Source of the DNA: Sporosarcina sp. Marseille-Q4943
GTDB lineage: Bacteria > Bacillota > Bacilli > Bacillales_A > Planococcaceae
Assembly: GCF_943736995.1 (NCBI RefSeq)
Contig: NZ_OX031157.1
Span: 1,275,001 to 1,339,000 of the forward strand
DNA length: 64,000 nt
Direction: 5' to 3'
Position numbers and translations under genes: made by a program. This document shows, piece after piece, positions 40,985-50,710 of the stretch; within the stretch, counting starts at the first letter, position 1; the number at the start of each line of letters is the position of its first letter. The notes under the pieces were generated by a model, which was not told where the DNA came from, did no database searches, and saw only the letters and a list, made by a program, of their open reading frames with translations.

Positions 40985-41706
40985 GTTCCTATTGTTGCTT
41001 ATCTAATTTTTTAATGACTATCATACACTCGGTTTATTGCACCTAGCGCTTTTTAGTCTGAAATTCATGTACTAATCTAATCATTATCTTGACTTTCCAA
41101 ACGACACCACCTGTCCTTCTAAATGAGGCGATATAATAATAGTGGAATTCAGATGGCTCACTCGAGCATTTTCTACATATTCTTTTGAATTGTATACAAT
41201 ATCGCCTCTCTTCTATAAACTACTTTTCATTTCATCGCAGACGACAGTTAAATGTCCAATTCATATTCTTGTAATCTCCCAATTAAATCTTCATTTTACG
41301 AATAATTCAACCAATGTATGTTTCAATTATAGATAATACCTCCCTGTTTATCTTCTAGTTATTATATCATAGTTAATAGAGAGTTTATCAGACAATCGGA
41401 TGACTAATATGTATTGAAGTGCAGGTACTTTATTTCACAGGAAACTTGCAGATTAGAGATCATCATTCAATTCTTAGGGAAGAATATAGCCTTCATATCT
41501 CTCATCTCAGTCAAACAACCGCGCTTTTTCCAGGGAGCGACGAATCCTCAATCTGCCTTGAAGAGAGATGGAACTACTTATGTGTAGTTAATCGTATTTG
41601 GTTCCCGCTGGGCTAGTTCGATCCATCGTGACGAATTAATTATTGAATCACAAAATGACTACCTTATTGGCATATGCGTCTCCTTCTAATCCGCGGAAAA
41701 CCCCTC
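40985..41706. other. Intergenic region between RT and type I R-M loci
   Basis: No gene is supported. Short plus-strand frames at 41142 and 41419 lack ribosome-binding sites and family signals. Confidence 0.4.
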
Positions 41707-41762
41707 AAAATATAATAATCCATCTACGATTTGAAAAACTCGTAGATGGATTATTATATTTT
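41707..41762. terminator. Bidirectional terminator after hsdR
   Basis: AAAATATAATAATCCATCTACG pairs with its complement at 41741-41762 around a short loop (22-bp arms), with T-rich flanks on both strands. It is the probable end of the hsd operon. Confidence 0.8.
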
Positions 41763-41898
41763 GTGCAAGGAAGAGATATATGGCTTACTTGTACTACTTC
41801 TTATTAAAGTTACTTTCATAATCGGCTGTGTTATAATCTCGCATACGAGAAATACAACCTATTTAAATCAGCATAGTAAAAGTTGTAAATGCCTTATC

Positions 41899-44800
41899 TC
41901 ACAACTTAAACTTTGTTTTAATTTGTGGCACAATTTTTGTCAGGTAAGGCGTTAAAGCGAAGTTATGCATAAGTTGATTACTTCCTTGCTTTTTTGTAGC
42001 GGAAGCGAAATCCAAACTTCCTATTAAGTCATCAATGAACGGAATATCTTCTGGTGAGGTTATTGAATAGGCATCAACAGACTTCTCAAAAATTCTACCA
42101 TCTACTCCCCACTCTTTAGCAACCTCATAAATCAGTGCTTTCTTCTTGCCATTTTTCCAATTTTCAAAAGCTTGATCAAAATGAATGTCGCTTGAAATAT
42201 TTCCAGGTTCTAATTCTTCTACAACAAATTCCTTAAGTAATTCTGCTTGTTCGTGTTCACCAAGGTTACTCAATTCTGTAATTTGTTGATAGATGATGCG
42301 CAATGTTTCGGTATCAACGGTTTGTCTACCATTATTCGAAGTTGTTTTAGATCCGATTAAGTTTAGGATATGATTTGCATCGATGACTTGCGTACCTGCT
42401 AGTTTCGTTTTCCCTAAAAGTGTCGGAGGTGTGTGTACAGGTGTATCGTCTCCTTCTTCAAAAATCAGGTTACGGTACGCACCAATATAGTGAAACCATG
42501 TACGTTCCGCCATTCCAAACGCTTCATCATCCCACTTATACTCATAATACTGCTCAACTAAGTTAAATTGTTCTGCAGCAGCTTTATACGCTTGTACGAA
42601 CAGTTTCTTTTCCTCTTCAAACGGTTCAATTGATTGCCAACTCGTTGGATCAGGTAAAGTATTTTCCATATCTACAAGTGCGAGTTTAAACTTTTCGACT
42701 GCAGTAGGATAGGGCTCCACAATTGCTTTGCTACTTGTTCCGCCGCTTCCATAAAGTCTTAATGCGATATTGACCATCTCTTCCGTGATTTTCGGGTATT
42801 GGAAATTAATAATCGTTCCGAATTCTTTATTTGAACCATATACTCGATTCGTTCTCGAATACGCTTGAATCAATCCTTGCAATTCTAATGAACGATCGAC
42901 ATAAAGCGTATTCAGTAACTTAGAATCATACCCTGTTAACAACTGATCAGCCACAATAACGAGGTCAATATTTTTAGGGTTACGCCCACTTCCTCCTCGA
43001 GTTGCTCGTTCCACTACATCCTCAAAGTACGCTTCTTCTCCCCGCTTTTGATCTCCAGCCACGAATTCAATGCCTGTAAACGCCCCATAGTCTTTGAACA
43101 TATTCTCAACGATTATTGGATCAACACGGCCAGTCTCCTCTTCATTTCCGAAACTGAATGTCATCGCAACATTTAAATGAATATTTTTTTCTTTCATCTG
43201 CTTTTTAAACTCTTCAAAGTAAGCAATGACACGCTTTTTATAAGCGACAGTTAAAATCGCATTAAACTCTCGATTTTGAGACTGCGCATCCCACTGTGTT
43301 AAAATTTCTTCAACTACTCGCGGGATATGTGTTTCATCGTAATAAAATAAAATCCCTTCTTTTTTTGCTGCCTTTTCAACTTCTAAATCCGTCATTTCTT
43401 GCACCGCTCGCTCTAACACTCTTACTTCGGTTTCGGGATTCTTTTCCTTCGCCAAATCAAGAAGCTTTTCTCTCAAGTCTTCATAGCTGCTAAACTCACC
43501 AGTATTAATATAGTCAACGTGGAAGCCTAATACGTTTTTGTCTGCAATCGCTTCCTCAATGGTGTACTGATGAATGAGCGGACCAAATAGTTTTTCTGTC
43601 GTATCAATAATTTCACTATTTTCATTTATTTTTCCCTTAGCTTGATTTTCATCAAACAATGGTGTTCCTGTATAACCGAAGAATAAACTATTTTTACTAA
43701 AATACTTTTTAATCGTCCCCATCATTTGGCCCATCGTTGTTCGATGAGCTTCATCGATGATAAACACGATCCACTTATCAGCGAGACGAGTATCATTTGC
43801 TTCAATCAAATCTTTTACTAAACTATTCAATTTGAACGTTGTCGTTACAACGATTCCATTGTTAGGTGAATGCATGATTCTGTTTAACTGATAAGTATGC
43901 TTCGTATCATCGACAGAGACTGACTCATACGCTGCATAAGCTTTAAAGTTCTCACTCGTTCGACTGTCTAACTCCTTACGATCCACCAGAAATACGACCT
44001 TATCAAAGCCCGCTCGTGTGGAAAGAAACAGTGCAGTTTTAAAACTTGTAATCGTTTTTCCTGAACCCGTCGTATGCCACACAAAACCACCGTGAGGGAT
44101 ACGTTCATCATTATCCCAGCCAAATGCTGCTCCTTCAACAGCTTGCAGAGCATGCACTTGATAAGAACGCATGAGCATATGGCGACGATTTTCTTCCTCT
44201 CTCGCTTCATCTATGACTAAATAATCGCCTACCATTTGATGCGCCATCGGAATCATTAAAAATTGACTAATGACTTTTTCCCAATCATTCACAGGTGTAT
44301 TATGTTTATCAGCCCAGTGAAAGACGAAACTTGGGTTAAAGTCATGAACCGTTTTAGGAGTGGCAAAATAACGAGTTGCTACTTCAGAGGTAACGACCAT
44401 CATTTGTGAAAACGCCATGAAATTCAGTGTATACTCCCCGTCTTGGTAATAGCGTTTGAATTGGCTAAAGGCTTCATCGAGTGTTTTATCTGTACGTTTT
44501 TGTTCGATATTAATTAGTGGCAAACCATTGATCAGTAAAACAAGATCAAAACGGTTGCCATTCGGCGTCGATACTTCTCTTGCGATACGGTAACTTGAAT
44601 CTCCCCCGCGCACTTCTGCTTTTTTGAAAATGGTTAGCGTAATTTGTTCTCTCGTAACACGAGGGTCAGGGTCTCGGTAAATGCCATCAATTTTACCTTT
44701 AGACCCTTCCATAGCTAATAACTTGGCCGCTTCAAAACTATTGGCGAGCCGATTCACTTGTGCCATCACTTGATTAAATTCATTATCTGTTAATGGTACA

Positions 44801-44985
44801 CTTTCAAGTTGATCGACGTTGATCCGATTCAATTCACTACGCCAATGATTAATTAGGTCTTTCGTCGTGACCTTCCGTTTCGTTCCATCTAATTCTTCTG
44901 GAGATTTCCATTTAAACCTTTTTAATTGCTCCACAAATCGGTCTTGAAAGTCTATTTCTGACACATTTTTTGGTGCATTGCTCAT
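41899..44985 (-). CDS. hsdR: Type I restriction enzyme R subunit
   Basis: A 1028-aa motor and nuclease subunit. The N-terminal nuclease motif is NGNRFDLVLLINGLPLINIE then QKR (Asp ... Glu-x-Lys). Helicase motifs follow: VWHTTGSGKTITS (Walker A), FIIDEAHRTT (DEAH), FGYTGTPLF and LQGLIQAYSRTNR (motif VI). It translocates DNA and cuts remote from the unmodified target. ATG 44985 has GGGGGG eight bases upstream. It follows hsdS by 12 bases and closes the operon. Confidence 0.93.
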   Translation of the reverse strand: MSNAPKNVSEIDFQDRFVEQLKRFKWKSPEELDGTKRKVTTKDLINHWRSELNRINVDQLESVPLTDNEFNQVMAQVNRLANSFEAAKLLAMEGSKGKIDGIYRDPDPRVTREQITLTIFKKAEVRGGDSSYRIAREVSTPNGNRFDLVLLINGLPLINIEQKRTDKTLDEAFSQFKRYYQDGEYTLNFMAFSQMMVVTSEVATRYFATPKTVHDFNPSFVFHWADKHNTPVNDWEKVISQFLMIPMAHQMVGDYLVIDEAREEENRRHMLMRSYQVHALQAVEGAAFGWDNDERIPHGGFVWHTTGSGKTITSFKTALFLSTRAGFDKVVFLVDRKELDSRTSENFKAYAAYESVSVDDTKHTYQLNRIMHSPNNGIVVTTTFKLNSLVKDLIEANDTRLADKWIVFIIDEAHRTTMGQMMGTIKKYFSKNSLFFGYTGTPLFDENQAKGKINENSEIIDTTEKLFGPLIHQYTIEEAIADKNVLGFHVDYINTGEFSSYEDLREKLLDLAKEKNPETEVRVLERAVQEMTDLEVEKAAKKEGILFYYDETHIPRVVEEILTQWDAQSQNREFNAILTVAYKKRVIAYFEEFKKQMKEKNIHLNVAMTFSFGNEEETGRVDPIIVENMFKDYGAFTGIEFVAGDQKRGEEAYFEDVVERATRGGSGRNPKNIDLVIVADQLLTGYDSKLLNTLYVDRSLELQGLIQAYSRTNRVYGSNKEFGTIINFQYPKITEEMVNIALRLYGSGGTSSKAIVEPYPTAVEKFKLALVDMENTLPDPTSWQSIEPFEEEKKLFVQAYKAAAEQFNLVEQYYEYKWDDEAFGMAERTWFHYIGAYRNLIFEEGDDTPVHTPPTLLGKTKLAGTQVIDANHILNLIGSKTTSNNGRQTVDTETLRIIYQQITELSNLGEHEQAELLKEFVVEELEPGNISSDIHFDQAFENWKNGKKKALIYEVAKEWGVDGRIFEKSVDAYSITSPEDIPFIDDLIGSLDFASATKKQGSNQLMHNFALTPYLTKIVPQIKTKFKL

Positions 44986-44997
44986 CACAATCCCCCC

Positions 44998-46218
44998 TCA
45001 CACAAACATTTCTTGTAAAAACGCCTGCTTCATCGCTTTTAATTTACTTAACACTTTTTGTTGATTGTTAATTTTATCGTCTAGTTTTTCAAAGAATTCG
45101 CCTATTAATTTTTGTTCTTCCTTATTTGGTGTTGCAACTTCCATATTACTAATTTGTTCCAATGACAAATTGGGTTGAGCACCAATTGTCGGATTACTCT
45201 TAATATATTTAGTTACAACCGGCCCGCTTAAAGCAGTTAATAAAAATTTTGTTTCATAGTCATAACCCCGAATTATTGCAAGTGCTTGATTAGTATTCGC
45301 TGGTAGTAATTTTGAATCTACAATCGCTGTCCGGCCTAATGTTCCTGCTATAGATATTAATATGTCATTTTCCTCCAACACTGAACGTTTTAAATAATTT
45401 TCATGTTCATAATTACTAATCTTTAATGCGGGAATGATTTGGCCTGCTACTATGTTTTCTATTTTTATAAAATTAACATTTCCAGTTTGAGACATGTTTT
45501 TAGGAGTTGTCCCTTTTGTTATTAATTTTGTGTGATTTCCCAACCTTCTTTCTTCCCATTCCCCCGTAAACCCTGCAAATCTTCTTTTCGGTACTCGTTC
45601 ACCTTCAGCAGGGAACATCTCAGCAAGGTAAGCAGATTTCAGAGCTTTTGTTTTTTCTAACTTGCGCTGTTCGAGCGTAATCATTTGGTCTAACTGCTTA
45701 AAAAACTCACCAATTTTTTGCTGTTCTTTAAATAAAGGCGCAAAATATTGATATTGATTTAATTCATTACGGTTTATCTTTGGCATACCGGTTCTACTTG
45801 AAACGGAGACTGAGTATTTATAGAAATCCTTACTTTGTAATATTGTAAAGAAAAAGTTTTGGGATACTCCGTTTCGAGCATTTAGTATATATGCATCCGC
45901 ACTTGCTAAACCTTCAACTTCTGCAATGGTGTATTTAGCAAGTTGAGGATTAATTTTTCCGTAAATAATATCTCCTGATTTAAAATGAAATTTTCCACTA
46001 ATCAGATTTTCTTCTTTTACTTTTTTTACATTATCTAAAAGTTTACCTGAAAAAGATTCAATGTTTCCTGGTCCGACATGAAATAAGTCATCATATATAT
46101 CTTTTCTAGGATCAACCATATTAGTAGATATATCTACAGTCTCGCTCCAATTGTATGCCATCCATGAATCTTGATAACTTTTAAACCTTCTTTTAGGTAT
46201 TAATTTCTTTTCTTTCAA
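44998..46218 (-). CDS. hsdS: Type I restriction-modification specificity subunit S
   Basis: A 406-aa protein with two target-recognition domains: the first up to LFKEQQKIGEFFKQLDQMIT (the central conserved helix), the second up to PNKEEQKLIGEFFEKLDDKI. The two helices keep the domains at fixed distance, so the target is a bipartite sequence. Both TRDs look complete. The TTG start overlaps the hsdM stop (TTGA), giving tight coupling. Confidence 0.92.
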   Translation of the reverse strand: MKEKKLIPKRRFKSYQDSWMAYNWSETVDISTNMVDPRKDIYDDLFHVGPGNIESFSGKLLDNVKKVKEENLISGKFHFKSGDIIYGKINPQLAKYTIAEVEGLASADAYILNARNGVSQNFFFTILQSKDFYKYSVSVSSRTGMPKINRNELNQYQYFAPLFKEQQKIGEFFKQLDQMITLEQRKLEKTKALKSAYLAEMFPAEGERVPKRRFAGFTGEWEERRLGNHTKLITKGTTPKNMSQTGNVNFIKIENIVAGQIIPALKISNYEHENYLKRSVLEENDILISIAGTLGRTAIVDSKLLPANTNQALAIIRGYDYETKFLLTALSGPVVTKYIKSNPTIGAQPNLSLEQISNMEVATPNKEEQKLIGEFFEKLDDKINNQQKVLSKLKAMKQAFLQEMFV

Positions 46219-48782
46219 GACTCAGTCACCACCAATTGCTGCATCATTTCTTCTAACTCTTGCTCTAATTGTTTACTATCTTCTTCTAATGTAGATAACG
46301 TATCTGAATAGCGTGCTTGTAATTGTTCGAGTACTGCTAGTTCTTCTGTTAAAGGATTTTCAATTAACCGCATGATTTTTGGCACTAGACTACCGAACCA
46401 TTTTTCATGCATGAGGTCATCAATTTCTTCATCCGTTAACGTTTCAATACGGGCTTCTGTTGCTTCCTTTAATTCTTGGTTCAATTTCTTCACTTCACGA
46501 TTAAGCGTTGTTTTTTCATTCAATAAATCTTCTGCTTTTTTCAGTAATGTGTAATCCGTACTTCCTTTTTCTGCTTCCTTTAATAGCAATCGTATTGCGC
46601 CAATCGTAAAGGCATCTTCTTTATCGTTCAGCGCTTCACTTAACGCAACTTCTTCATCACTTTCTTCTACTTTTGCAGCTTCAACCAATTCAGTGAGTTC
46701 TGTTTCGACTTCAGGAAGTCTTGCTTCTTTTTCTTCTATGGCAGTGACCTCTTCAGCAAATAAATGTTTCTTGATTAAGTCGTTCGAGACGATACTACCT
46801 ACCCAACCATCTTGCTCTTCTCTTTTTGTCTTCCCTGAACCTTTCGTAACCATGAATGGCACTCGTGATCGACCTGCAGTATAGAAGTCAGATGAGGCGA
46901 TAATTTCTGCGTCTTCATTCAGCTTATCTTTCCAAATCTCTGCAATGATTTGATAGCCGTCATATTCATCAATATGATTGAATCCTAACAATAACTCTTT
47001 AATATCAACTAACATCGCATCACGAATTTCAGTGATAGCATTGACATCATTGATAGTCTTCAATAACTCCCAATACTTATCCGTATATGCTTTCAGTTGC
47101 TGCTCAACTGCTTTAGACTTTTGAACTACATGGTCATCATTTAATACTTTCTTTGTTATTTCATCCATTGTTTCTGTCAGTTCAACATAGCTGGGACGTA
47201 CTTCTTTCAATGCCTGTTCAATAATCGTGGGGACAGTTTCTTGCAGAACTTTTAAATCTGCAATATTTGCATAGGGGATTCCACCGTACAAGTGTGCATC
47301 TACATCTTGTGGAATTTCTTCCGTAATCGATTCGATGTAGCGTGGAATATTTAAGTTGTATTCATTTTCAATAATTTCTTCTCTCGTTGCCAAATGGCTG
47401 TAGCCTGCTTCTTCATTACGCATAGTGTATGTATCAACAATTTTCGCAATGTCTTTTTCTTGTAAAACGTTTTGCTTCCCTTCCTTTACAAATGTTTTCG
47501 AAGCATCAATCATTAATACAGGGTCACCAAGTGGGCGATCTTTCTTCAAAATTAGAACTGTGACAGGAATACCTGTATTCGTAAATAATTTATCTGGTAG
47601 ACCGATGATTGCATCGATATAATTCTTCTCTAATAAACGTTTACGAATTTCTCCTTCCGCTCCTCCTCTAAATAACACGCCATGAGGTAAAACAATGGCC
47701 ATCGTTCCCTGTTGACCTAAATGGAACAGTCCATGTAAAAGAAATGCATAGTCTCCTTTGGAATCAGGTGGCAGTACTCCAGCAATTTCAAAGCGCGGAT
47801 CACTTACTTTTAAATTAGATCTATTCCAATTCTTTACTGAGTACGGAGGATTCATTACGACCGCGTCAAATTGTACCCCTTCATTTGGACGTTGTGGATC
47901 TTCTGGCCAATCTTCTGCAAGTGTATCCCCATTATTAATGTTCATTTTTTCTGGACGTACGCCGTGAAGTAGTAAGTTCATTCTCGTTAAGTTATACGTC
48001 GCTGTATTTTTTTCTTGACCGTAATAAGCTAAACTTTTCTTTTCATCATCAGTTAAGTAGTTGCTAACCGTTAATAAAAGTGAGCCTGAACCGACTGTGG
48101 GGTCATAAATCGAGCGAATTGATTTTGTTTTAGCAACAATTTGCGCCATGACTTCACTCACTTGTGATGGCGTGTAGAACTCTCCCGCTTTCTTTCCAGA
48201 TTCCATCGCAAATTGTCCGATTAAATATTCATACGCATCTCCTAACACGTCACCTTTTTGTAAGGCAACCATATTGAGGTCAGCAAAGAGTAAGACTAAT
48301 TCTTTTATATTTTTATTTCGTTCATTTAAGTTGCTACCTAGTGCCGTATCTGTCAGATCAAGTGCAGAACCAGCGAATAATCCTTTAAAATCATCTGAGT
48401 CTCCTGTTACAGCAATTGTTCGTTCAAAGTGATTCAAGCTATCCGTTACTTTTTGAACTTCAAACTCACCTGAACGGATGTCGCTGATCCATGTTTGGTA
48501 TAAGTGTTGAGGTAAGACATAGTAACCAAGAACGTCAGAAATCATTTTAACAAGCTGATCACCGTATTGCTTGTAGCTCTCATGATACGCTTGAATGATT
48601 TCTTCTTCGGTGTTTTGTTTCATACCACTCGTCATTTTAAATGTATCAATCGTTTTATCACTTAAAAACTTGTAGAACATTAAACCCAACATATAATCTT
48701 TGTATCGACTGGCATCCATTGATCCTCGTAACTCATTGGCACCGTCCCATAATCTTCTTTTTATTTCATCTGATGTAATCAT
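46215..48782 (-). CDS. hsdM: Type I restriction-modification methyltransferase subunit M
   Basis: An 855-aa N6-adenine methyltransferase. N-terminal helical domain RRLWDGANELRGSMDASRYKD; FYTPSQVSEVMAQ precedes motif I SIYDPTVGSGSLLLTVSNY; catalytic motif IV is FDAVVMNPPYSVKNW. It is longer than most HsdM (about 500-550 aa): the last 300 residues are coiled-coil-like, Glu-rich helices (LKKAEDLLNEKTTLNREVKK), as in a subset of Firmicute enzymes. ATG 48782 has AAGGAG seven bases before it. First gene of hsdM-hsdS-hsdR. Confidence 0.92.
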   Translation of the reverse strand: MITSDEIKRRLWDGANELRGSMDASRYKDYMLGLMFYKFLSDKTIDTFKMTSGMKQNTEEEIIQAYHESYKQYGDQLVKMISDVLGYYVLPQHLYQTWISDIRSGEFEVQKVTDSLNHFERTIAVTGDSDDFKGLFAGSALDLTDTALGSNLNERNKNIKELVLLFADLNMVALQKGDVLGDAYEYLIGQFAMESGKKAGEFYTPSQVSEVMAQIVAKTKSIRSIYDPTVGSGSLLLTVSNYLTDDEKKSLAYYGQEKNTATYNLTRMNLLLHGVRPEKMNINNGDTLAEDWPEDPQRPNEGVQFDAVVMNPPYSVKNWNRSNLKVSDPRFEIAGVLPPDSKGDYAFLLHGLFHLGQQGTMAIVLPHGVLFRGGAEGEIRKRLLEKNYIDAIIGLPDKLFTNTGIPVTVLILKKDRPLGDPVLMIDASKTFVKEGKQNVLQEKDIAKIVDTYTMRNEEAGYSHLATREEIIENEYNLNIPRYIESITEEIPQDVDAHLYGGIPYANIADLKVLQETVPTIIEQALKEVRPSYVELTETMDEITKKVLNDDHVVQKSKAVEQQLKAYTDKYWELLKTINDVNAITEIRDAMLVDIKELLLGFNHIDEYDGYQIIAEIWKDKLNEDAEIIASSDFYTAGRSRVPFMVTKGSGKTKREEQDGWVGSIVSNDLIKKHLFAEEVTAIEEKEARLPEVETELTELVEAAKVEESDEEVALSEALNDKEDAFTIGAIRLLLKEAEKGSTDYTLLKKAEDLLNEKTTLNREVKKLNQELKEATEARIETLTDEEIDDLMHEKWFGSLVPKIMRLIENPLTEELAVLEQLQARYSDTLSTLEEDSKQLEQELEEMMQQLVVTES

Positions 48783-48827
48783 ATTTTTTCTCCTTTTACA
48801 CTCAAATTTCTTTATTTCATATCTCAC

Positions 48828-49244
48828 TTTTAAGATTGCAGATTGTAGTTATATTTTTAAATGATTCCACCTTTTATGCATTACAATAAACACAACATCT
48901 GAATTTACGGAATGACTTGTTATATGGTAATAAGGACGTTACCCTTATCCCCTATTCTACTGGTGTTGCAGCAATATTTCTAGGTAAGCCTGCTACCAAT
49001 CAATGGGTATGAGGGTGGGAATCGATAGTCATCTGCTCCAACCATAGAAAATGCCCCTCATAAAAACTACTATTTCTTGGAGGGACAATAATGCCAGGAA
49101 CCCGTATAATTCGGGATTGGTTAAGTGCCTGGTAATGAAAATCTATCAACGATTACTCTACCGAGAAGATTAAAACCACCCACCTTAATATTTTGCAATC
49201 CCATTTCAAATCAAATGACGTCGAAATGGATGAAAATAAAAGAG
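48828..49244. other. Intergenic upstream region of hsdM with REP-like element
   Basis: Probable promoter region of the hsd operon; no consensus pair stands out. A REP-like palindrome of the GCCAGG..CCTGG type lies at 49091-49133. No gene is seen. Confidence 0.4.
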
Positions 49245-49490
49245 CCAGAAGCGTTAAGCCCCCAGCCCCTTTATCATCACTTCGTTTCCTCAAACGCCTC
49301 CGGATAATTAACCGTGCCAAAAACCTCCCCAGTACTATAATCCACCGTCTCAATCGTCACATTCAGATTCTACGAATCCGTCGAAGCTGTTCTCAATTGC
49401 TACATTGTCGACTTCTAGTCTGTACTTGGAGAAGTCCTTGTTGTACGTGATGTCTGGATGGAGGTGAAGTCTAGTCATTGATCAGTTCAT
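49245..49490 (-). pseudogene. Decayed partial copy of the lipoprotein gene at 50711
   Basis: The sequence aligns with the 3' part of the intact lipoprotein gene (shared blocks TCAAACGCCTCCGGATAATT, CGTCACATTCA, CATTGATCAGTTCATCGACA) but with an internal deletion and frameshifts. The intact gene lies 1.4 kb away in the same orientation, so this is the remnant of a local duplication. Confidence 0.75.
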
Positions 49491-49519
49491 CGACATACTA
49501 TCCATATCGCCGGTTGACT

Positions 49520-49714
49520 TTATTCCTCCACCCCTACTTTAATAATGTAATGTTTAATTTCAGTTTCAATAACGACTCGATTTACGGGTACTCCTTCCAG
49601 ACTCTCCAATTGCCTCAGCACCTGTTCTTTTATACTGCTATCCATATTCGTACGCAGTATATCCATAATTCCTGAATGTCGACTTATAACTGCTGTAATA
49701 ACTGATTTACCCAT
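49520..49714 (-). CDS. Hypothetical 64-aa protein
   Basis: MGKSVITAVISRHSGIMDIL then a helical segment and VPVNRVVIETEIKHYIIKVG. The start ATG 49714 has GGGGAG nine bases upstream. The alternating hydrophobic C-terminal strand suggests a small alpha/beta fold. Family not recognised. It follows the DUF7662-like gene by about 50 bases. Confidence 0.45.
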   Translation of the reverse strand: MGKSVITAVISRHSGIMDILRTNMDSSIKEQVLRQLESLEGVPVNRVVIETEIKHYIIKVGVEE

Positions 49715-49762
49715 GTGTTCACGCTCCCCGTTTGTATTCATGCACTACCTTTTAAAACTTAT

Positions 49763-50026
49763 TTACTTTATTACTTTCACAAAAACTATCTTTCGATCGG
49801 CATAAGTATCTGTGACAAAATCAGTATTATACCCAGCGTCCATCCAAGCTATCGCTTGTGAATGGTCATAATTATTAGACCACCAAGACTCAGGGTGTTT
49901 ATACGCGGACTGAGGTAATTTTCGTCCCACTATTTTTTCTATATCCTCGAAGGAAAGTGTAATTTCTTCTTCCTTAGAATTTTGCAGGTGGTTCTTCAAA
50001 CCCAAATACGCGTCCCCTTTTGGCAT
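49763..50026 (-). CDS. DUF7662-like small protein
   Basis: An 87-aa protein with the pattern LSFEDIEKIVGRKLPQSAYK ... ESWWSNNYDHSQAIAWMDAG, typical of a small family (DUF7662-like) with an SFEEIE..LP.SA..WW.N....Q..AW..AG signature. Such genes often lie near restriction or defence loci; function is unknown. AGAAGGGGATGG lies before the ATG, inside the end of the preceding short ORF. Confidence 0.6.
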   Translation of the reverse strand: MPKGDAYLGLKNHLQNSKEEEITLSFEDIEKIVGRKLPQSAYKHPESWWSNNYDHSQAIAWMDAGYNTDFVTDTYADRKIVFVKVIK

Positions 50027-50134
50027 TTATACCATCCCCTTCTGTTTTTTTAAAAATTGAGTATGTCGATCAATGAGCAATTCATTAACAACGTCCCCGA
50101 CAAATTGTTCTTTTGTAGATTCATATATGATCAT
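50027..50134 (-). pseudogene. N-terminal scrap resembling DUF2075 helicase-like protein
   Basis: 35 codons (MIIYESTKEQFVGDVVNELL then IDRHTQFLKK) resemble the first residues of DUF2075 proteins, which begin MIVYxATKxxFxxDV. The rest of such a gene is missing, and there is no clear ribosome-binding site. The stop codon lies next to the start of the DUF7662-like gene. Confidence 0.4.
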
Positions 50135-50284
50135 AAACACACCAACTTTTTTTAAAAAATTCATTAAATCCATTGTCTTTCAATTTCACTTTTACCACAA
50201 GTCTATATACCGAAGATGATTATCCTCTTCGTTCGCTCAATATTCGTGTAACTTCCGTCTAATTGTGTTAAACTATACGTAAGA

Positions 50285-50428
50285 TAAAAAAGACCGGATG
50301 CACCAACATCCGATCACGATGCAACGGACATACCGCAAGAAGAGCGGTTGACCAGTAGCGAAATAAAAGTGTCACAAAAAGTAATCACCCTGCTTTCTTG
50401 GTCGTTAGCGGTGGGTGGTTACTTTTTT
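50285..50428 (+). ncRNA. Candidate antitoxin RNA convergent with second holin-like toxin
   Basis: A hairpin GACCGGATG/CATCCGATC (50291-50315) and a plus-strand terminator GTAATCACCC / GGGTGGTTAC plus TTTTTT (50381-50428) bracket a segment antisense to the end of the toxin gene. The layout repeats cassette A with different sequence. No clean promoter is visible. Confidence 0.4.
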
Positions 50429-50529
50429 CTATTGGTGTCTAGAGCAATGATTGCTGCAATCGCTAGTTCAGCTGTTGCGATAAATATTCCAAATTGGAAC
50501 ATCATGTTCATTGCTTCATATGTCACCAT
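50419..50529 (-). CDS. Second holin-like type I toxin
   Basis: A 36-aa peptide, MVTYEAMNMMFQFGIFIATA then ELAIAAIIALDTNRKK: an amphipathic N terminus, one TM helix and a basic tail, matching the Hol_Tox family (MTxYEALxLMxxFGxFI). AAGGGGATG lies before the ATG. The gene ends within the opposite RNA's terminator hairpin, as for the toxin at 21457. Too short for routine callers. Confidence 0.65.
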   Translation of the reverse strand: MVTYEAMNMMFQFGIFIATAELAIAAIIALDTNRKK

Positions 50530-50710
50530 GTAAACATCCCCTTCCTAGGGGAGTGCCAACCGTCCATCCGCTATATGCCGTTACAACTATTAGTCTATCA
50601 AATCGATGATTAATTATCGATTGAACATTAAGAAATCTTCTATTCGATTTACCCAGCTAGAAAAGGATAATTAAAAAGCCAAAAGCATTAAGCCCCTGAC
50701 TCCCTGATTT

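Noticed and set aside
41419..41616. 65-codon plus-strand ORF upstream of the hsd terminator
   Set aside because: No Shine-Dalgarno and no recognisable protein features; treated as non-coding.
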